Shown piece after piece: positions 55,418 to 64,000 of a stretch of DNA of 64,000 bases. The position numbers were made by a program, and so were the translations under genes. The stretch lies in NCBI RefSeq assembly GCF_003057885.1, contig NZ_QAGK01000001.1:558001-622000 (forward strand), given 5' to 3'. Source of the DNA: Oceaniglobus ichthyenteri (lineage in GTDB: Bacteria > Pseudomonadota > Alphaproteobacteria > Rhodobacterales > Rhodobacteraceae). The notes beneath the pieces were generated by a model. That model saw only the letters and a program-made list of their open reading frames with translations. It was not told the DNA's origin and did no database searches. Position 1 is the first letter of the stretch; the number at the start of each line of letters is the position of its first letter.

Positions 55418-57175
55418 CTATTCTGCCGCCTCTGCGGTCTGTTCTTCCAATATGGGGAGTTGCATTTCAAAAACAGCCCCGCCTGCCCGCCCGTTGCGCG
55501 CGGTCAATCGCCCGCCCAGATCGGTGACGATCCCCGATGAAATCGCCAGTCCCAGCCCCACGCCATCGCCCGGAGCCTTGGTGGTATAAAACGGTTCGAA
55601 CAAATCATCCAGATTGGCGATGCCGGTGCCGTTGTCCCGCACGCTGAACGTGGCGGTATCGCCCGCAGCCAGCAGCAGTTCGATTTGCGGTCGCGCCACA
55701 TCTTTGGTGGCATCCAGCGCGTTGCGCAACAGGTTCACGATCACTTGTTCGACACGCAGCGCATCGGCGCGCACCATCACCGGTTCGCGCGGCAGGCTTT
55801 TCACAATTTCGATATCGCGGCGTTTAAGCTGGGGTTCCATCATCGCAAGGGCGGCACTGACCGAGCGGCGCAGATCCATCGGTTCAAACGCCTCACCGCC
55901 ACGTCGGGCATAACTTTTCAGCTGTCGGGTAATCGCGCCCATCCGATCAATCAAATCGTCGATTCGCGCGAAACTGCTGAGCGCCTCATCGGCACGTTTG
56001 CGTTTCAACAGCAAACGCGCCCCGGCCAGATATGTTTTCATCGCCGCCAAGGGTTGATTCAACTCATGGCTGACCGACGCCGACATTTCGCCCAGCACGG
56101 CCAGTTTGTTGGTTTGCGCCACGGTCTGTTCGGCCACCTCAAGGTTTTTCTCGGCCTTTTCCCGTTCGGCAATTTCGCGTTGCAATGCAATGTTCAGGGT
56201 GCGCAATTCGGCCGATTCCCGTTGGAAAAACAACACCCGGTTCATCGCCTTGCGACTGACCAGATAAAACGCCGCCGCCAGGGTCAGGGCAAAGGCCATG
56301 ATTTCCAACGCCAGCACGCCATTCACCCGTTCGCGCACCGATTGGTAGGTGGTAAAGGATGCCATGCGCCAACCCTGAAACGGGATTCGCGCCTCTTGCC
56401 GCATCACCGCTTCGCCCGACAAATAAGCATCGGCCGGCAAAGCGGCCCAATCGGCCGTGGCCTGCAATGCGCGCTCAATCGCGGTGGGCGCGCTGCGCAC
56501 CGCCAGCGCCTCATCTTCGGTGCGGCCGCGCCAGCGGCTTTCGGTGGCCAGAATGATCGTGCCTTCGCTGTCCATCACGAACACGGCATCCGAAAATCCC
56601 GCCCACGAGCTTTCAAATTTGGCCAGATCAACGCCCACGACGATCACGCCGGTCAATTCCCCCGCCACCGAAATCTTGCGCGAATAGGAAAAGGTAAATC
56701 CACCCGCCTCGGTGCGCACGATGGAAAACACCGTGTCATTGCTGCGCAGCGCATCAACATAGAATGCCGCATTGCGGTGTTGGCTGCCCAATTGCGCACG
56801 GTCGGTGGCGGCCACGACGCGCCCGCCGCGATCCAGCAATTTCAACGAAGCTGCGCCGATTTCATCACGGTATGAAATCAACCGTTGGGTCGATTGCGAA
56901 TAATCCCCCGAATTCAGCGCCCCAATCAGCGATGGATCGCGCGATAACAGCAAAGGCACGATGCTGGCGCGCTGAAGTTCGGACCGCAGGTTGCCGATAT
57001 ACAGCGCCATGCGCACCTCGGCGCGGTTGCGGGTGCTTTCGGTGAACCGTTGGGTCAGGAATTGGTTGGTAAACCACACAACCGCCACCGCGCCCGCCAC
57101 CAGCGCCGCAAACACCGTGCGCACCAGCCAGCGGCGCGGCGGTCGGTCCTGTGGAATGTCGCGCGCAATGCTCAT
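55418..57175 (-). CDS. dctB: DctB-type sensor histidine kinase
   Basis: 585 residues. An N-terminal TM segment (residues ~18-38), a periplasmic double-PAS/Cache sensor, a second TM near residue 295-315, then HisKA with His370 in SVSHELNQPLAAMKTY and an HATPase_c domain (LLRNALDATKD, DNGTGIANLD, GVGLGLAIS). DctB senses C4-dicarboxylates and phosphorylates DctD. No dctPQM or dctA transporter lies adjacent, so the stimulus is inferred from family. Lies 38 bp downstream of purQ on the same strand. Confidence 0.9.
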   Translation of the reverse strand: MSIARDIPQDRPPRRWLVRTVFAALVAGAVAVVWFTNQFLTQRFTESTRNRAEVRMALYIGNLRSELQRASIVPLLLSRDPSLIGALNSGDYSQSTQRLISYRDEIGAASLKLLDRGGRVVAATDRAQLGSQHRNAAFYVDALRSNDTVFSIVRTEAGGFTFSYSRKISVAGELTGVIVVGVDLAKFESSWAGFSDAVFVMDSEGTIILATESRWRGRTEDEALAVRSAPTAIERALQATADWAALPADAYLSGEAVMRQEARIPFQGWRMASFTTYQSVRERVNGVLALEIMAFALTLAAAFYLVSRKAMNRVLFFQRESAELRTLNIALQREIAEREKAEKNLEVAEQTVAQTNKLAVLGEMSASVSHELNQPLAAMKTYLAGARLLLKRKRADEALSSFARIDDLIDRMGAITRQLKSYARRGGEAFEPMDLRRSVSAALAMMEPQLKRRDIEIVKSLPREPVMVRADALRVEQVIVNLLRNALDATKDVARPQIELLLAAGDTATFSVRDNGTGIANLDDLFEPFYTTKAPGDGVGLGLAISSGIVTDLGGRLTARNGRAGGAVFEMQLPILEEQTAEAAE

Positions 57176-57213
57176 TGGCTTAAGCTATGCCGCCCGGCCC
57201 GGGCACTCAAGCC

Positions 57214-57882
57214 TCAGGCGTCGGCCAGCGCACCCGCCAATGCGCGGAACATCGCCGCCCCATCGGCGCTGCCCTGCGCATCTTCGGCGGCGCGTTCGGG
57301 ATGGGGCATCAGGCCCAGCACCCGCCGGTTTGACGAAAGCACACCGGCGATGTCCCCAACCGACCCGTTGGGATTGTCGCGATAGCGAAACGCGATCCGG
57401 TCTTCATCACTCAGTTTGGCCAGCACATCCGCACCGGCGGTATAGTTGCCATCATGGTGCGCAATCGGAATGTTCAGCGTGTCGCCCACACCATAACCGG
57501 CGGTGAAATCACTTTGATCTGTGACCACCTCAAGCGGCGTGGTTTTGCAGATAAACCGCAAACCTGCGTTGCGCATCAACGCACCGGGCAACAGGCCAGT
57601 TTCGGTAAGCACCTGAAATCCGTTACAAATACCCAAGACATAGCCACCCGCATGGGCATGATCCACCACCGCGCGGCAAATCGGTGAACGCGCGGCAATC
57701 GCGCCGCAGCGCAGATAATCGCCAAAGGAAAATCCGCCCGGAATCCCCACCAGATCAATGCCATCGGGCAATCCGGTATCCTTGTGCCACACCATGGTCA
57801 CATCCATACCCGCCGCGCGAAAGGCAACAGCCAGATCGCGGTCGCAATTGGACCCGGGAAAAACGATTACAGCAGCTTTCAT
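57214..57882 (-). CDS. purQ: Phosphoribosylformylglycinamidine synthase subunit PurQ
   Basis: A 222-residue class I glutamine amidotransferase supplying ammonia for FGAM formation with PurS and PurL. The nucleophile Cys is in [12 protein letters not shown] (about residue 86); the N-terminus [14 protein letters not shown] is typical and the catalytic His-x-Glu pair is in [13 protein letters not shown]. It is separated from purS by an alcohol dehydrogenase gene, which breaks the common purS-purQ adjacency. Confidence 0.94.
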   Translation of the reverse strand: MKAAVIVFPGSNCDRDLAVAFRAAGMDVTMVWHKDTGLPDGIDLVGIPGGFSFGDYLRCGAIAARSPICRAVVDHAHAGGYVLGICNGFQVLTETGLLPGALMRNAGLRFICKTTPLEVVTDQSDFTAGYGVGDTLNIPIAHHDGNYTAGADVLAKLSDEDRIAFRYRDNPNGSVGDIAGVLSSNRRVLGLMPHPERAAEDAQGSADGAAMFRALAGALADA

Positions 57883-57893
57883 CGCCCTGCCCC

Positions 57894-58931
57894 CTAGTTC
57901 AGAAAATCGGTAACCACCGCCACGCCCGGCGGTGTTGGCCCGTTAAATGCCGCCAATTCCGCGCTGACCTGTGACAATGTCACTTCGCGCGCGATTAGCG
58001 GTGACATGTCCACGCGCCCTGCCTCGATCAGGCCCAACAGGCTGGGATAGCGCCAAGATGGCATGCCACGGGTACCAAACAGCGCCAACTGCCCTGTATA
58101 GACCGTGTTCATATCAATTTCCATTTTCGCATGTTTGCCGGTGGGCAGGCCCACCTGCACATGCCGCCCGAGGGGGCGCAAACACGCGATGCTGGCGTTG
58201 GTGGTTTCGGGGATGCCCAATGCCTCAACACTCACATGGGCGCCGCCGCCGGTGATGTCTTTGATCCGGGCGGCCACATCGCCATCTTTGGCGTTTACGG
58301 CGGCCTCGGCGCCCAACCCCATGGCGTGCGTCAGTTTTTCTTCGACAACGTCCACCGCAATCACCCGCGCACCCAAGGCACGCCCCAGGATCAGCGCGCT
58401 AAGGCCAATGCCGCCGGTGCCATGCACGGCCAGCCATTCGCCCGCCTGCAACGCCGCGCGCCCGGTCAACGCGTGCCACGCCGTTGTCACCCGGCACCCC
58501 AAACCCGCCGCCACCATAGGTGACAGCGAATCCGACAGATACGACAGGTTATGATCGAACGGCACCGCGACATATTCGGCAAAGGCCCCCGGTTCCGAAA
58601 ACCCCGGTAACCGCTGATTGGGGCAGGTATTCTGCGCCCCACTTTGACAGGATGGGCACATCCCACAGGCCAGAATGAATGGCGCCACCACCCGGTCACC
58701 AACGCGGTAGGTGGCCATCGGCCCGGCCTCGACCACTTCGCCGCAATATTCATGGCCGCCAATCTGCCCCGGCTTGATGCGCGGGTGTTCGCCAACCCAG
58801 CCGTGCCAATCGGACCGGCACACACCACAGGCCAACACCTTGAGCACCACGCCATCGTCGGGGCATTCCGGCTCGGGGACATTCTCAATCGACAGGTCGG
58901 CGTTGAACTCGTGTAATACAGCGGCGCGCAT
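57894..58931 (-). CDS. Zinc-dependent alcohol dehydrogenase (MDR family)
   Basis: 345 residues. Catalytic Zn ligands are in [12 protein letters not shown] and [13 protein letters not shown]; the structural Zn is in [15 protein letters not shown]. The cofactor fold is [18 protein letters not shown](P)-dependent. Substrate unknown. Inserted between purS and purQ: its ATG at 58931 overlaps the purS stop (ATGA), and purQ begins 11 bp after its own stop, so it is transcribed with purine genes. Confidence 0.9.
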   Translation of the reverse strand: MRAAVLHEFNADLSIENVPEPECPDDGVVLKVLACGVCRSDWHGWVGEHPRIKPGQIGGHEYCGEVVEAGPMATYRVGDRVVAPFILACGMCPSCQSGAQNTCPNQRLPGFSEPGAFAEYVAVPFDHNLSYLSDSLSPMVAAGLGCRVTTAWHALTGRAALQAGEWLAVHGTGGIGLSALILGRALGARVIAVDVVEEKLTHAMGLGAEAAVNAKDGDVAARIKDITGGGAHVSVEALGIPETTNASIACLRPLGRHVQVGLPTGKHAKMEIDMNTVYTGQLALFGTRGMPSWRYPSLLGLIEAGRVDMSPLIAREVTLSQVSAELAAFNGPTPPGVAVVTDFLN

Positions 58932-59161
58932 CACACGATCTCCACGGTGTAACGTTCGATCACGGTATTGGCCAAAAGACGTTCGCACATCTCGTTCACG
59001 TCGGCCTCGGTTGTGCCATCGGCCAGGTCCAGTTCGATCACCTTGCCCTGGCGCACGCCGTTCACGCCATCAAACCCCAATGTGCCCAAAGCATGGCGCA
59101 CCGCCTCGCCCTGGGGGTCAAGCACACCGTCTTTCAACATCACATGCACCCGCGCCTTCAT
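58931..59161 (-). CDS. purS: Phosphoribosylformylglycinamidine synthase subunit PurS
   Basis: 76 residues; the small structural subunit of the three-part FGAM synthase (PurS-PurQ-PurL) that bridges ammonia transfer. KARVHVMLKDGVLDPQGEA and KVIELDLAD are characteristic. ATG 59161 is preferred to 59191 because it begins the conserved strand and has a G-rich SD upstream. Encoded 49 bp after purC on the same strand. Confidence 0.92.
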   Translation of the reverse strand: MKARVHVMLKDGVLDPQGEAVRHALGTLGFDGVNGVRQGKVIELDLADGTTEADVNEMCERLLANTVIERYTVEIV

Positions 59162-59210
59162 ACCCCAACCCCCTGTTTTGTGTTCGATCAAATGTTAACC
59201 CGATGCCGTC

Positions 59211-59972
59211 TCAGTTGATCAGCGTCGGTTTCGGCGCATGGGTGACATTGGTGGGCAAAACCCCCAAACGCCGCGCCACTTCGGTATAGGCATCGGCCAG
59301 ATCGCCCAGATCCCGGCGAAACACGTCCTTGTCCAACTTGCGGCCGGTTTCGACATCCCACAAACGGCACGAATCAGGCGAAATTTCATCGGCCACGATC
59401 AGCCGGTGAAAATCGTTTTCCCAGATCCGGCCGATTTCAATCTTGAAATCCACCAGCTTGATTCCCACGGCCATCATCACGCCCGACATGAAATCATTCA
59501 CCCGCAGGGCCAGGGCCACCATATCATCCAGATCCTGCTGCTGTGCCCAGCCAAAGGCGATGATGTGTTCTTCCGATACCAACGGATCGCCCAATGCATC
59601 ATCTTTGTAATAAAATTCAATGATCGGTCGTGGCATCGGGGTGCCTTCGGCCATGCCCAGACGTTTGCACATCGACCCGGCGGCGAAATTGCGTACGACC
59701 ACCTCAAGGGGAATAATTTCCACGGAGCGGATCAATTGTTCGCGCATATTCAGACGTTTGATGAAATGGTTCGGCACGCCGATCTGGGTCAGCCCGGTCA
59801 TGAAAAATTCGGACAACCGGTTGTTCAACACGCCTTTGCCTTCGATCACGGCCTTCTTTTCGGCGTTGTTGGCGGTGGTGTCGTCTTTGAAATACTGTAC
59901 CATGGTGCCCGGCTCGGGGCCTTCGTACATGATTTTGGCCTTGCCTTCATAGATCTTCTTGCGACGTGCCAT
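59211..59972 (-). CDS. purC: Phosphoribosylaminoimidazole-succinocarboxamide synthase
   Basis: A 253-residue SAICAR synthetase joining CAIR and aspartate. [18 protein letters not shown] is the typical N-terminus, with [15 protein letters not shown] and [10 protein letters not shown] following. ATG 59972 has GGAGCC upstream; the longer in-frame ATG at 60047 is unlike the family. First gene of the purC-purS-adh-purQ run and divergent from the zeta-inhibitor gene. Confidence 0.95.
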   Translation of the reverse strand: MARRKKIYEGKAKIMYEGPEPGTMVQYFKDDTTANNAEKKAVIEGKGVLNNRLSEFFMTGLTQIGVPNHFIKRLNMREQLIRSVEIIPLEVVVRNFAAGSMCKRLGMAEGTPMPRPIIEFYYKDDALGDPLVSEEHIIAFGWAQQQDLDDMVALALRVNDFMSGVMMAVGIKLVDFKIEIGRIWENDFHRLIVADEISPDSCRLWDVETGRKLDKDVFRRDLGDLADAYTEVARRLGVLPTNVTHAPKPTLIN

Positions 59973-60139
59973 GGGTGGCTCCAAAACAAACGGTAAGGGG
60001 CGCGGGCACCATCCGGCCCCCACGCGTTCGCCTTGGCTATAGGCCAAACCGTGCGCGGCGGCAAGAACACCCTCTTGCCCCAGAGGCGCGCCATGGGCAT
60101 ATCGGTTATATCACTGGTGCAGCACACAAAGGATACCCA

Positions 60140-60460
60140 ATGTCTCAGTTCGAAGAACGCAAGGATGCATTCGAAAACAAATTCGCCCATGACGCGGAAA
60201 TGCAATTCAAAGCCGAAGCGCGGCGCAACAAATTGCTGGGTCTTTGGGCCGCTGATCTGTTGGGCAAATCCGAACAGGACGCCGCCGCCTATGCGCAAGA
60301 AGTGATAAAGGCCGATTTCGAAGAGCCGGGCGAAGAAGACGTGTATCGCAAAATCGCGGGAGATCTGGGGGACAAGGCCAGCGAAGCAACGATTCGTGCC
60401 AAGATGGCCGCACTGATGGTCGAGGCCAAGGCGCAGTTGATGACCGAAATCCGCGACTGA
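60140..60460 (+). CDS. F1-ATPase zeta-type inhibitor (DUF1476)
   Basis: 106 residues. SQFEERKDAFENKFAHDAE and KLLGLWAADLLG are the DUF1476 signature. In Paracoccus-type alphaproteobacteria this family is the zeta subunit, a helical protein whose N-terminal region enters the F1 interface and blocks reverse ATP hydrolysis (established for that family). Start 60140 follows AAAGGA. Monocistronic by arrangement and divergent from purC, as in related genomes. Confidence 0.88.
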   Translation: MSQFEERKDAFENKFAHDAEMQFKAEARRNKLLGLWAADLLGKSEQDAAAYAQEVIKADFEEPGEEDVYRKIAGDLGDKASEATIRAKMAALMVEAKAQLMTEIRD

Positions 60461-60467
60461 CCCATTC

Positions 60468-60490
60468 GGCCCGGCAGGTTGTGCCGGGCC
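60468..60490 (+). terminator. GGCCCGGCA/TGCCGGGCC hairpin after the zeta gene
   Basis: 9-bp perfect arms with a 5-nt loop. No T-run follows, so it may instead be part of the leader of the downstream homocysteine methyltransferase mRNA. Confidence 0.5.
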
Positions 60491-60585
60491 ACGCCCGGTG
60501 GCTCATGATGATCATGAACCATCGTCATTTGCCCCGGCGCCTGTTCCATGCCAACAGGGCGCACACCTTTCCAAAAGGCCGATCC

Positions 60586-61602
60586 ATGACCGATGCCCTA
60601 ACTAAAATGCTGGCGGAAAAGCCATATATCCTGGCCGATGGGGCCACGGGTACGAACCTGTTCAACATGGGGCTTGCCTCGGGCGATGCGCCTGAATTCT
60701 GGAATGTCGACCATCAGGATAAAATTCGCGCGCTTTACCAAGGCCCGGTCGATGCGGGAAGCGATCTGTTTTTGACCAATACATTCGGTGGCAATGCCAG
60801 CCGCCTGAAATTGCACAATGCGCAACACCGGGTGCGCGAATTCAACAAGGCCGGCGCCGAATTGGGCCGTGAAATCGCCGATAAATCCGGGCGTACGGTG
60901 ATTGTTGCCGGGTCCATCGGGCCAACGGGCGACATCATGGAACCCATGGGCACCCTGACCTATGCCAGCGCTGTGGAAATGTTTCACGAACAGGCCGAAG
61001 GGCTGAAAGAAGGCGGCGCCGATGTGGTCTGGGTTGAAACGATCAGCGCGCCAGAAGAATACAAAGCCGCCGGCGAAGCCGCAGATCGCGCCGGTATCCC
61101 GTGGTGCGGCACGATGAGTTTTGACACCGCCGGGCGCACGATGATGGGCATGACCAGCGCGGGTATGGTGGACATGGTTGAAAACCTGAAAACCAGCAAG
61201 CCGTTGGCGTTTGGCGCAAATTGCGGTGTTGGCGCATCGGATTTGTTGCGCACCGTGCTGGGGTTTGCCGCGGCAGGGCCGCAGGTTCCGGTGATTGCAA
61301 AGGGCAACGCCGGCATTCCCAAGTTTCAAAGCGGCCACATTCATTATGACGGCACACCGGAATTGATGGCGCGCTATGCGCTGTTGGCCCGCGATTGCGG
61401 CGCACAGATTATCGGCGGCTGCTGTGGCACCACGCCCGAACACCTGCGTCACATGCGCGAGGCATTGGACACCCAAGGGTCAGGCCCCCGCCCGACCCTT
61501 GACCAGATTGCGGAAATTCTGGGCGGCTTTTCATCGCCCAGCGATGGCACCGGCGAAAACACCGGCCCAACCCGCGAACGGCGCGGCCGCCGCCGGAATT
61601 AA
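60586..61602 (+). CDS. bmtA: Homocysteine S-methyltransferase (homocysteine-side module of split methionine synthase)
   Basis: 338 residues with the Zn/homocysteine barrel: ILADGATGTNLFNMGL at the N-terminus, NTFGGNASRLKLHN, FGANCGVG (first Zn Cys) and GGCCGTTPEHLRHMREAL (the Cys pair). It takes a methyl from the methyl-corrinoid shuttle (63.5 kb) and gives methionine; often annotated betaine-homocysteine methyltransferase. The C-terminal extension ends PTRERRGRRRN, an Arg-rich tail like those at 11291 and 14119. ATG 60586 follows AAAAGG. Confidence 0.88.
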   Translation: MTDALTKMLAEKPYILADGATGTNLFNMGLASGDAPEFWNVDHQDKIRALYQGPVDAGSDLFLTNTFGGNASRLKLHNAQHRVREFNKAGAELGREIADKSGRTVIVAGSIGPTGDIMEPMGTLTYASAVEMFHEQAEGLKEGGADVVWVETISAPEEYKAAGEAADRAGIPWCGTMSFDTAGRTMMGMTSAGMVDMVENLKTSKPLAFGANCGVGASDLLRTVLGFAAAGPQVPVIAKGNAGIPKFQSGHIHYDGTPELMARYALLARDCGAQIIGGCCGTTPEHLRHMREALDTQGSGPRPTLDQIAEILGGFSSPSDGTGENTGPTRERRGRRRN

Positions 61603-61620
61603 AGAACACCGCGCCAGCCC

Positions 61621-62214
61621 TCAGGGTTTGCGCGCAACAAAATCGACAAGGGCGGATTTGCCATAATGGCCTTCGCCCTCGTCCACCATGGCATCGTAAT
61701 CGCGCAGCGTGTCGATCTGCCATCCCTCGAATGCGGCGCGCAACAGCGCGTCATCATACATATTCCGGGCATCCCCCGGCCCGCCCGTACCATATTCAAC
61801 CTGACGCGGTGCATACCCATGCAACAACAACAGCCCCCCCGGTTTGACAGCTCCCGCCAGTTGGGTGAACAGCCGTGCGCGCCATTTGGGGCCGACGAAC
61901 TGGATGAAAATTCCGACAACCGCGTCAAACTGCGCGGTCCAATCCCAATCCTCAATGCCTGCGATGTTGAACGCCACGTGCACGCCTTTGCGCGCGGCCA
62001 GTTTGCGCGCCTTTTCCACGGCGGCGGGGGCCGGATCGAATGCTGTCACCTCATGGCCCAGACTGGCCAGATAAACCGAATTGCGCCCCTCGCCATCGGC
62101 CACGCACAGCACCCGTGCCCGGCTGGGCAGAACCGGCGCGTACCGCACCAGATAATCGGCAGGCGCGGTGCCAAACAGATACTCTTCGCGCTCGTACCTT
62201 TTATTCCAACTCAT
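61621..62214 (-). CDS. Class I SAM-dependent methyltransferase (tellurite-resistance/TehB-like)
   Basis: 197 residues. The N-terminus SWNKRYEREEYLFGTAPADY and motif I RVLCVADGEGRNSVYLASLG match TehB/UbiE-type small methyltransferases that may act on thiols or metalloids. ATG 62214 follows AAGGAGCG; an upstream start at 62244 is weaker. Substrate unknown. It lies between the methionine synthase genes and a radical SAM gene on the opposite strand. Confidence 0.8.
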   Translation of the reverse strand: MSWNKRYEREEYLFGTAPADYLVRYAPVLPSRARVLCVADGEGRNSVYLASLGHEVTAFDPAPAAVEKARKLAARKGVHVAFNIAGIEDWDWTAQFDAVVGIFIQFVGPKWRARLFTQLAGAVKPGGLLLLHGYAPRQVEYGTGGPGDARNMYDDALLRAAFEGWQIDTLRDYDAMVDEGEGHYGKSALVDFVARKP

Positions 62215-62262
62215 TGCCGCACGCTCCTTTTCGCTGTGGCGCAAGGTGGCACAAACCCGCGT

Positions 62263-63345
62263 CTAAAACAAACTCAGCTGATCACCGATGCGCGGCGGAA
62301 TATGGAACAGATCGCGGCGCAGGGGTGGGGTTTCACCGTCCAGCCCCAATCGTGCGCAGGCCAGATCATAGCGTTGCGCGATCAGATCGGCATAGACACC
62401 TTCGCCGCGCATTCTGTGGTGCCATTCGGCGCTGTATTCCTTGCCGCCGTGCATTTCGCGCAACCGCGCCATCACCTTGCTGGCCTTGTTGGGGTAATGA
62501 TCGCGCAGCCAACGGGCGAACAACGTCGACACCTCCCACGGCAGGCGCAACATCGCCCAATGGGCACCCACCGCCCCCGCATCGCGCGCCGATTCCAGGA
62601 TCGGCTCGATCTCATGATCGGTCAGGCCGGGAATGACGGGCGATACCATGACGCGCACCGGCACACCCGCCCGCGACAGTGTTTCAATGGCGCGCAACCG
62701 CCGCGCCGGGGCGGGCACGCGCGGTTCCAACCGGCGCGACAGATCAGCATCCAGCGACGTGACCGAAATGCCCACCCGCACCAGACCATCGGCTGCCATC
62801 TCGGCCAGAATATCGACATCGCGTTCAATCAACGTGCCTTTGGTGGCAATGATCAGGGGATGGCGAAAATCGCGCAACACCTCGATCAGGCCGCGCATTA
62901 TACGGCGATCCCGCTCGATCGGCTGATAGGGGTCGGTGTTGGTGCCAATTGCAATCGGCGCAACCTTGTAGCGGGCCGCCGACAATTCGCGCGCCAGACG
63001 GTCGGGCGCCTTGGGGCGGGCAATCAGCCGAGTTTCAAAATCCAACCCCGGCGACAGCCCCAGATAGGCGTGACTGGGCCGCGCAAAACAATAGATGCAG
63101 CCGTGTTCGCACCCGCGATAGGGATTCACCGACCGATCAAACGACAGGTCGGGCGAATCGTTGCGCGAAATTACCCGCTTTGGCACTTCGACACTGACAT
63201 GGGTGCGCAGGGGCGGCAGATCGTCGTCGCGGTCCCATCCATCGGGTTCGACCGTGCGCACATAGGGGTCAAATCGCCCCTCGGGGTTGGTTGCGGCCCC
63301 CCGTCCGCGGCGCCGCTCGGGCGGAATGGCATCGATTTCTGTCAT
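62263..63345 (-). CDS. PA0069 family radical SAM protein (SplB-like)
   Basis: 360 residues. The radical SAM motif CEHGCIYC is preceded by SVNPYRGCEHG, followed by AIGTNTDPYQPIERD and VGISVTSLDADLSRRLEPR. This family is related to spore photoproduct lyase-type proteins but its substrate is unknown. The N-terminus is Arg-rich (RRRGRGAATNPEGRFDPY). ATG 63345 gives the family length; the frame is open to 63378. Adjacent to the methyltransferase gene on the same strand. Confidence 0.88.
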   Translation of the reverse strand: MTEIDAIPPERRRGRGAATNPEGRFDPYVRTVEPDGWDRDDDLPPLRTHVSVEVPKRVISRNDSPDLSFDRSVNPYRGCEHGCIYCFARPSHAYLGLSPGLDFETRLIARPKAPDRLARELSAARYKVAPIAIGTNTDPYQPIERDRRIMRGLIEVLRDFRHPLIIATKGTLIERDVDILAEMAADGLVRVGISVTSLDADLSRRLEPRVPAPARRLRAIETLSRAGVPVRVMVSPVIPGLTDHEIEPILESARDAGAVGAHWAMLRLPWEVSTLFARWLRDHYPNKASKVMARLREMHGGKEYSAEWHHRMRGEGVYADLIAQRYDLACARLGLDGETPPLRRDLFHIPPRIGDQLSLF

Positions 63346-63502
63346 GCACCCAAAATAGAACAAACGCGGAACACACACCAGCCCCTTTTGCGCCCAAGTC
63401 GCGGTTCAATCGCGCCGTGTCGCAATCCGCCCCGTGTCTTTTGCCAAATTCACCTTAAATTAAACAAACACCGCGCAGTGTTGCGCCGCGAAAGGAATTC
63501 CC

Positions 63503-64000
63503 ATGTCCGACGATGAAGAAATCATTCTGGCCGATCTGCCCGACGATGAGCTTGTCCTGCAGATGATGGACGATCTGTACGATGGCCTGAAGGAAGAAAT
63601 CGAAGAATCGGTTCAGATCCTGCTGTCTCGGGGGTGGACCCCATACGATATCCTGACCAAAGCCCTGGTTGCGGGCATGACGATTGTGGGCCACGATTTC
63701 CGTGATGGCATCCTGTTTGTGCCCGAAGTATTGCTGGCCGCCAATGCGATGAAGGGGGGGATGTTCATCCTCAAACCCCTGCTGATCGAAACCGGCGCAC
63801 CGCGCATGGGCAAAATGGTGATCGGCACCGTCAAAGGCGACATTCACGATATCGGCAAAAACCTGGTCGGTATGATGATGGAGGGCGCCGGATTCGAAGT
63901 TCTGGATCTGGGCATCAACAACTCGGTCGAGAAATATCTCGCGGCGCTGGAATCCGAAAAACCCGATATTCTGGGCATGTCGGCCCTGCTGACCACCACG
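63503..64000 (+). CDS. Corrinoid (B12-binding) methyl-shuttle protein, 5' part (continues past window)
   Basis: The first 166 residues are visible. An N-terminal helical cap domain (DDELVLQMMDDLYDGLKEEI, PEVLLAANAMKGGM) precedes the Co-binding B12 domain with GDIHDIGKN, whose His is the lower ligand of the cobalt. The first 35 residues contain 15 Asp/Glu and one Lys. With the pterin-side enzyme, homocysteine enzyme and reactivase in this window it would complete a split MetH. AAAGGAATTCCC precedes ATG 63503. Confidence 0.9.
   Translation, partial: MSDDEEIILADLPDDELVLQMMDDLYDGLKEEIEESVQILLSRGWTPYDILTKALVAGMTIVGHDFRDGILFVPEVLLAANAMKGGMFILKPLLIETGAPRMGKMVIGTVKGDIHDIGKNLVGMMMEGAGFEVLDLGINNSVEKYLAALESEKPDILGMSALLTTT

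Noticed and set aside
55685-56875. Plus-strand open frame (~396 codons) opposite dctB
   Set aside because: Shadow of a GC-rich histidine kinase gene with complete HisKA/HATPase motifs on the other strand.
61666-63516. Very long plus-strand open frame (~616 codons) opposite the methyltransferase and radical SAM genes
   Set aside because: It is the antisense of two genes with clear family motifs on the minus strand; its own translation is low-complexity His/Arg/Gln/Pro-rich with no recognisable domain.

Overview
The window looks like a stretch of chromosome from a Rhodobacterales (Roseobacter-type) alphaproteobacterium. The indications are high-GC, codon-biased genes, a PcaQ-led protocatechuate cluster, an F1-ATPase zeta-type inhibitor next to purC, a two-TM 'DNA repair' membrane family that I associate with this order, a split cobalamin methionine synthase, and dispersed GCCTCCGGCGGGGATATTT-type intergenic repeats. 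It is almost entirely coding. I saw no rRNA, tRNA, CRISPR array or insertion sequence.

Layout. 0-7 kb: end of a ferredoxin reductase gene, then the 4-hydroxybenzoate/protocatechuate pathway: pcaQ divergent from pobA-pcaD-pcaC-pcaH-pcaG and a BKACE (DUF849) gene, with pcaB convergent. 7-14 kb: ppx/gppA, then a corrinoid/C1 operon (virulence-factor-domain protein, MTHFR, HAD phosphatase, pterin-binding methyltransferase, membrane protein, RamA-like reactivase). 14-18 kb: a secreted double-fasciclin protein and a decayed Mo-hydroxylase locus (xdhC, broken molybdopterin-binding gene, coxS, coxM, no coxL). 18-27 kb: glutaryl-CoA dehydrogenase and two divergent glycosyltransferase operons. 27-36 kb: small genes, pyrC, pyrE, dnaB, alr, mlaEF. 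36-45 kb: radA, cvpA, an accessory insert, purF, SDR, surE-pcm-nlpD. 45-52 kb: P450 plus hydrolase, ccdA, a tusA-like gene, rne. 52-60 kb: a phosphodiesterase gene with a Pho-box-like array, dctBD-type two-component genes, purQ-adh-purS-purC. 60-64 kb: zeta inhibitor, homocysteine methyltransferase, a SAM methyltransferase, a radical SAM protein, and the start of the corrinoid shuttle protein.

The most interesting system is the split methionine synthase. Its pterin-side methyltransferase (10.3 kb), reactivase (12.1 kb), homocysteine-side methyltransferase (60.6 kb) and B12 shuttle (63.5 kb) lie in two distant loci. Three of these proteins end in Arg-rich tails (GGRRRRR, GGRRRRRRG, ERRGRRRN), while the shuttle begins with a strongly acidic segment. 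This suggests an electrostatic docking code that gathers separately encoded MetH modules. Other points of interest are a DctD-like regulator without the GAFTGA loop, an alcohol dehydrogenase embedded in the pur operon, a beta-keto-acid cleavage enzyme in the pca operon, a decayed coxSM locus, and an 11-bp-periodic Pho-box-like array.
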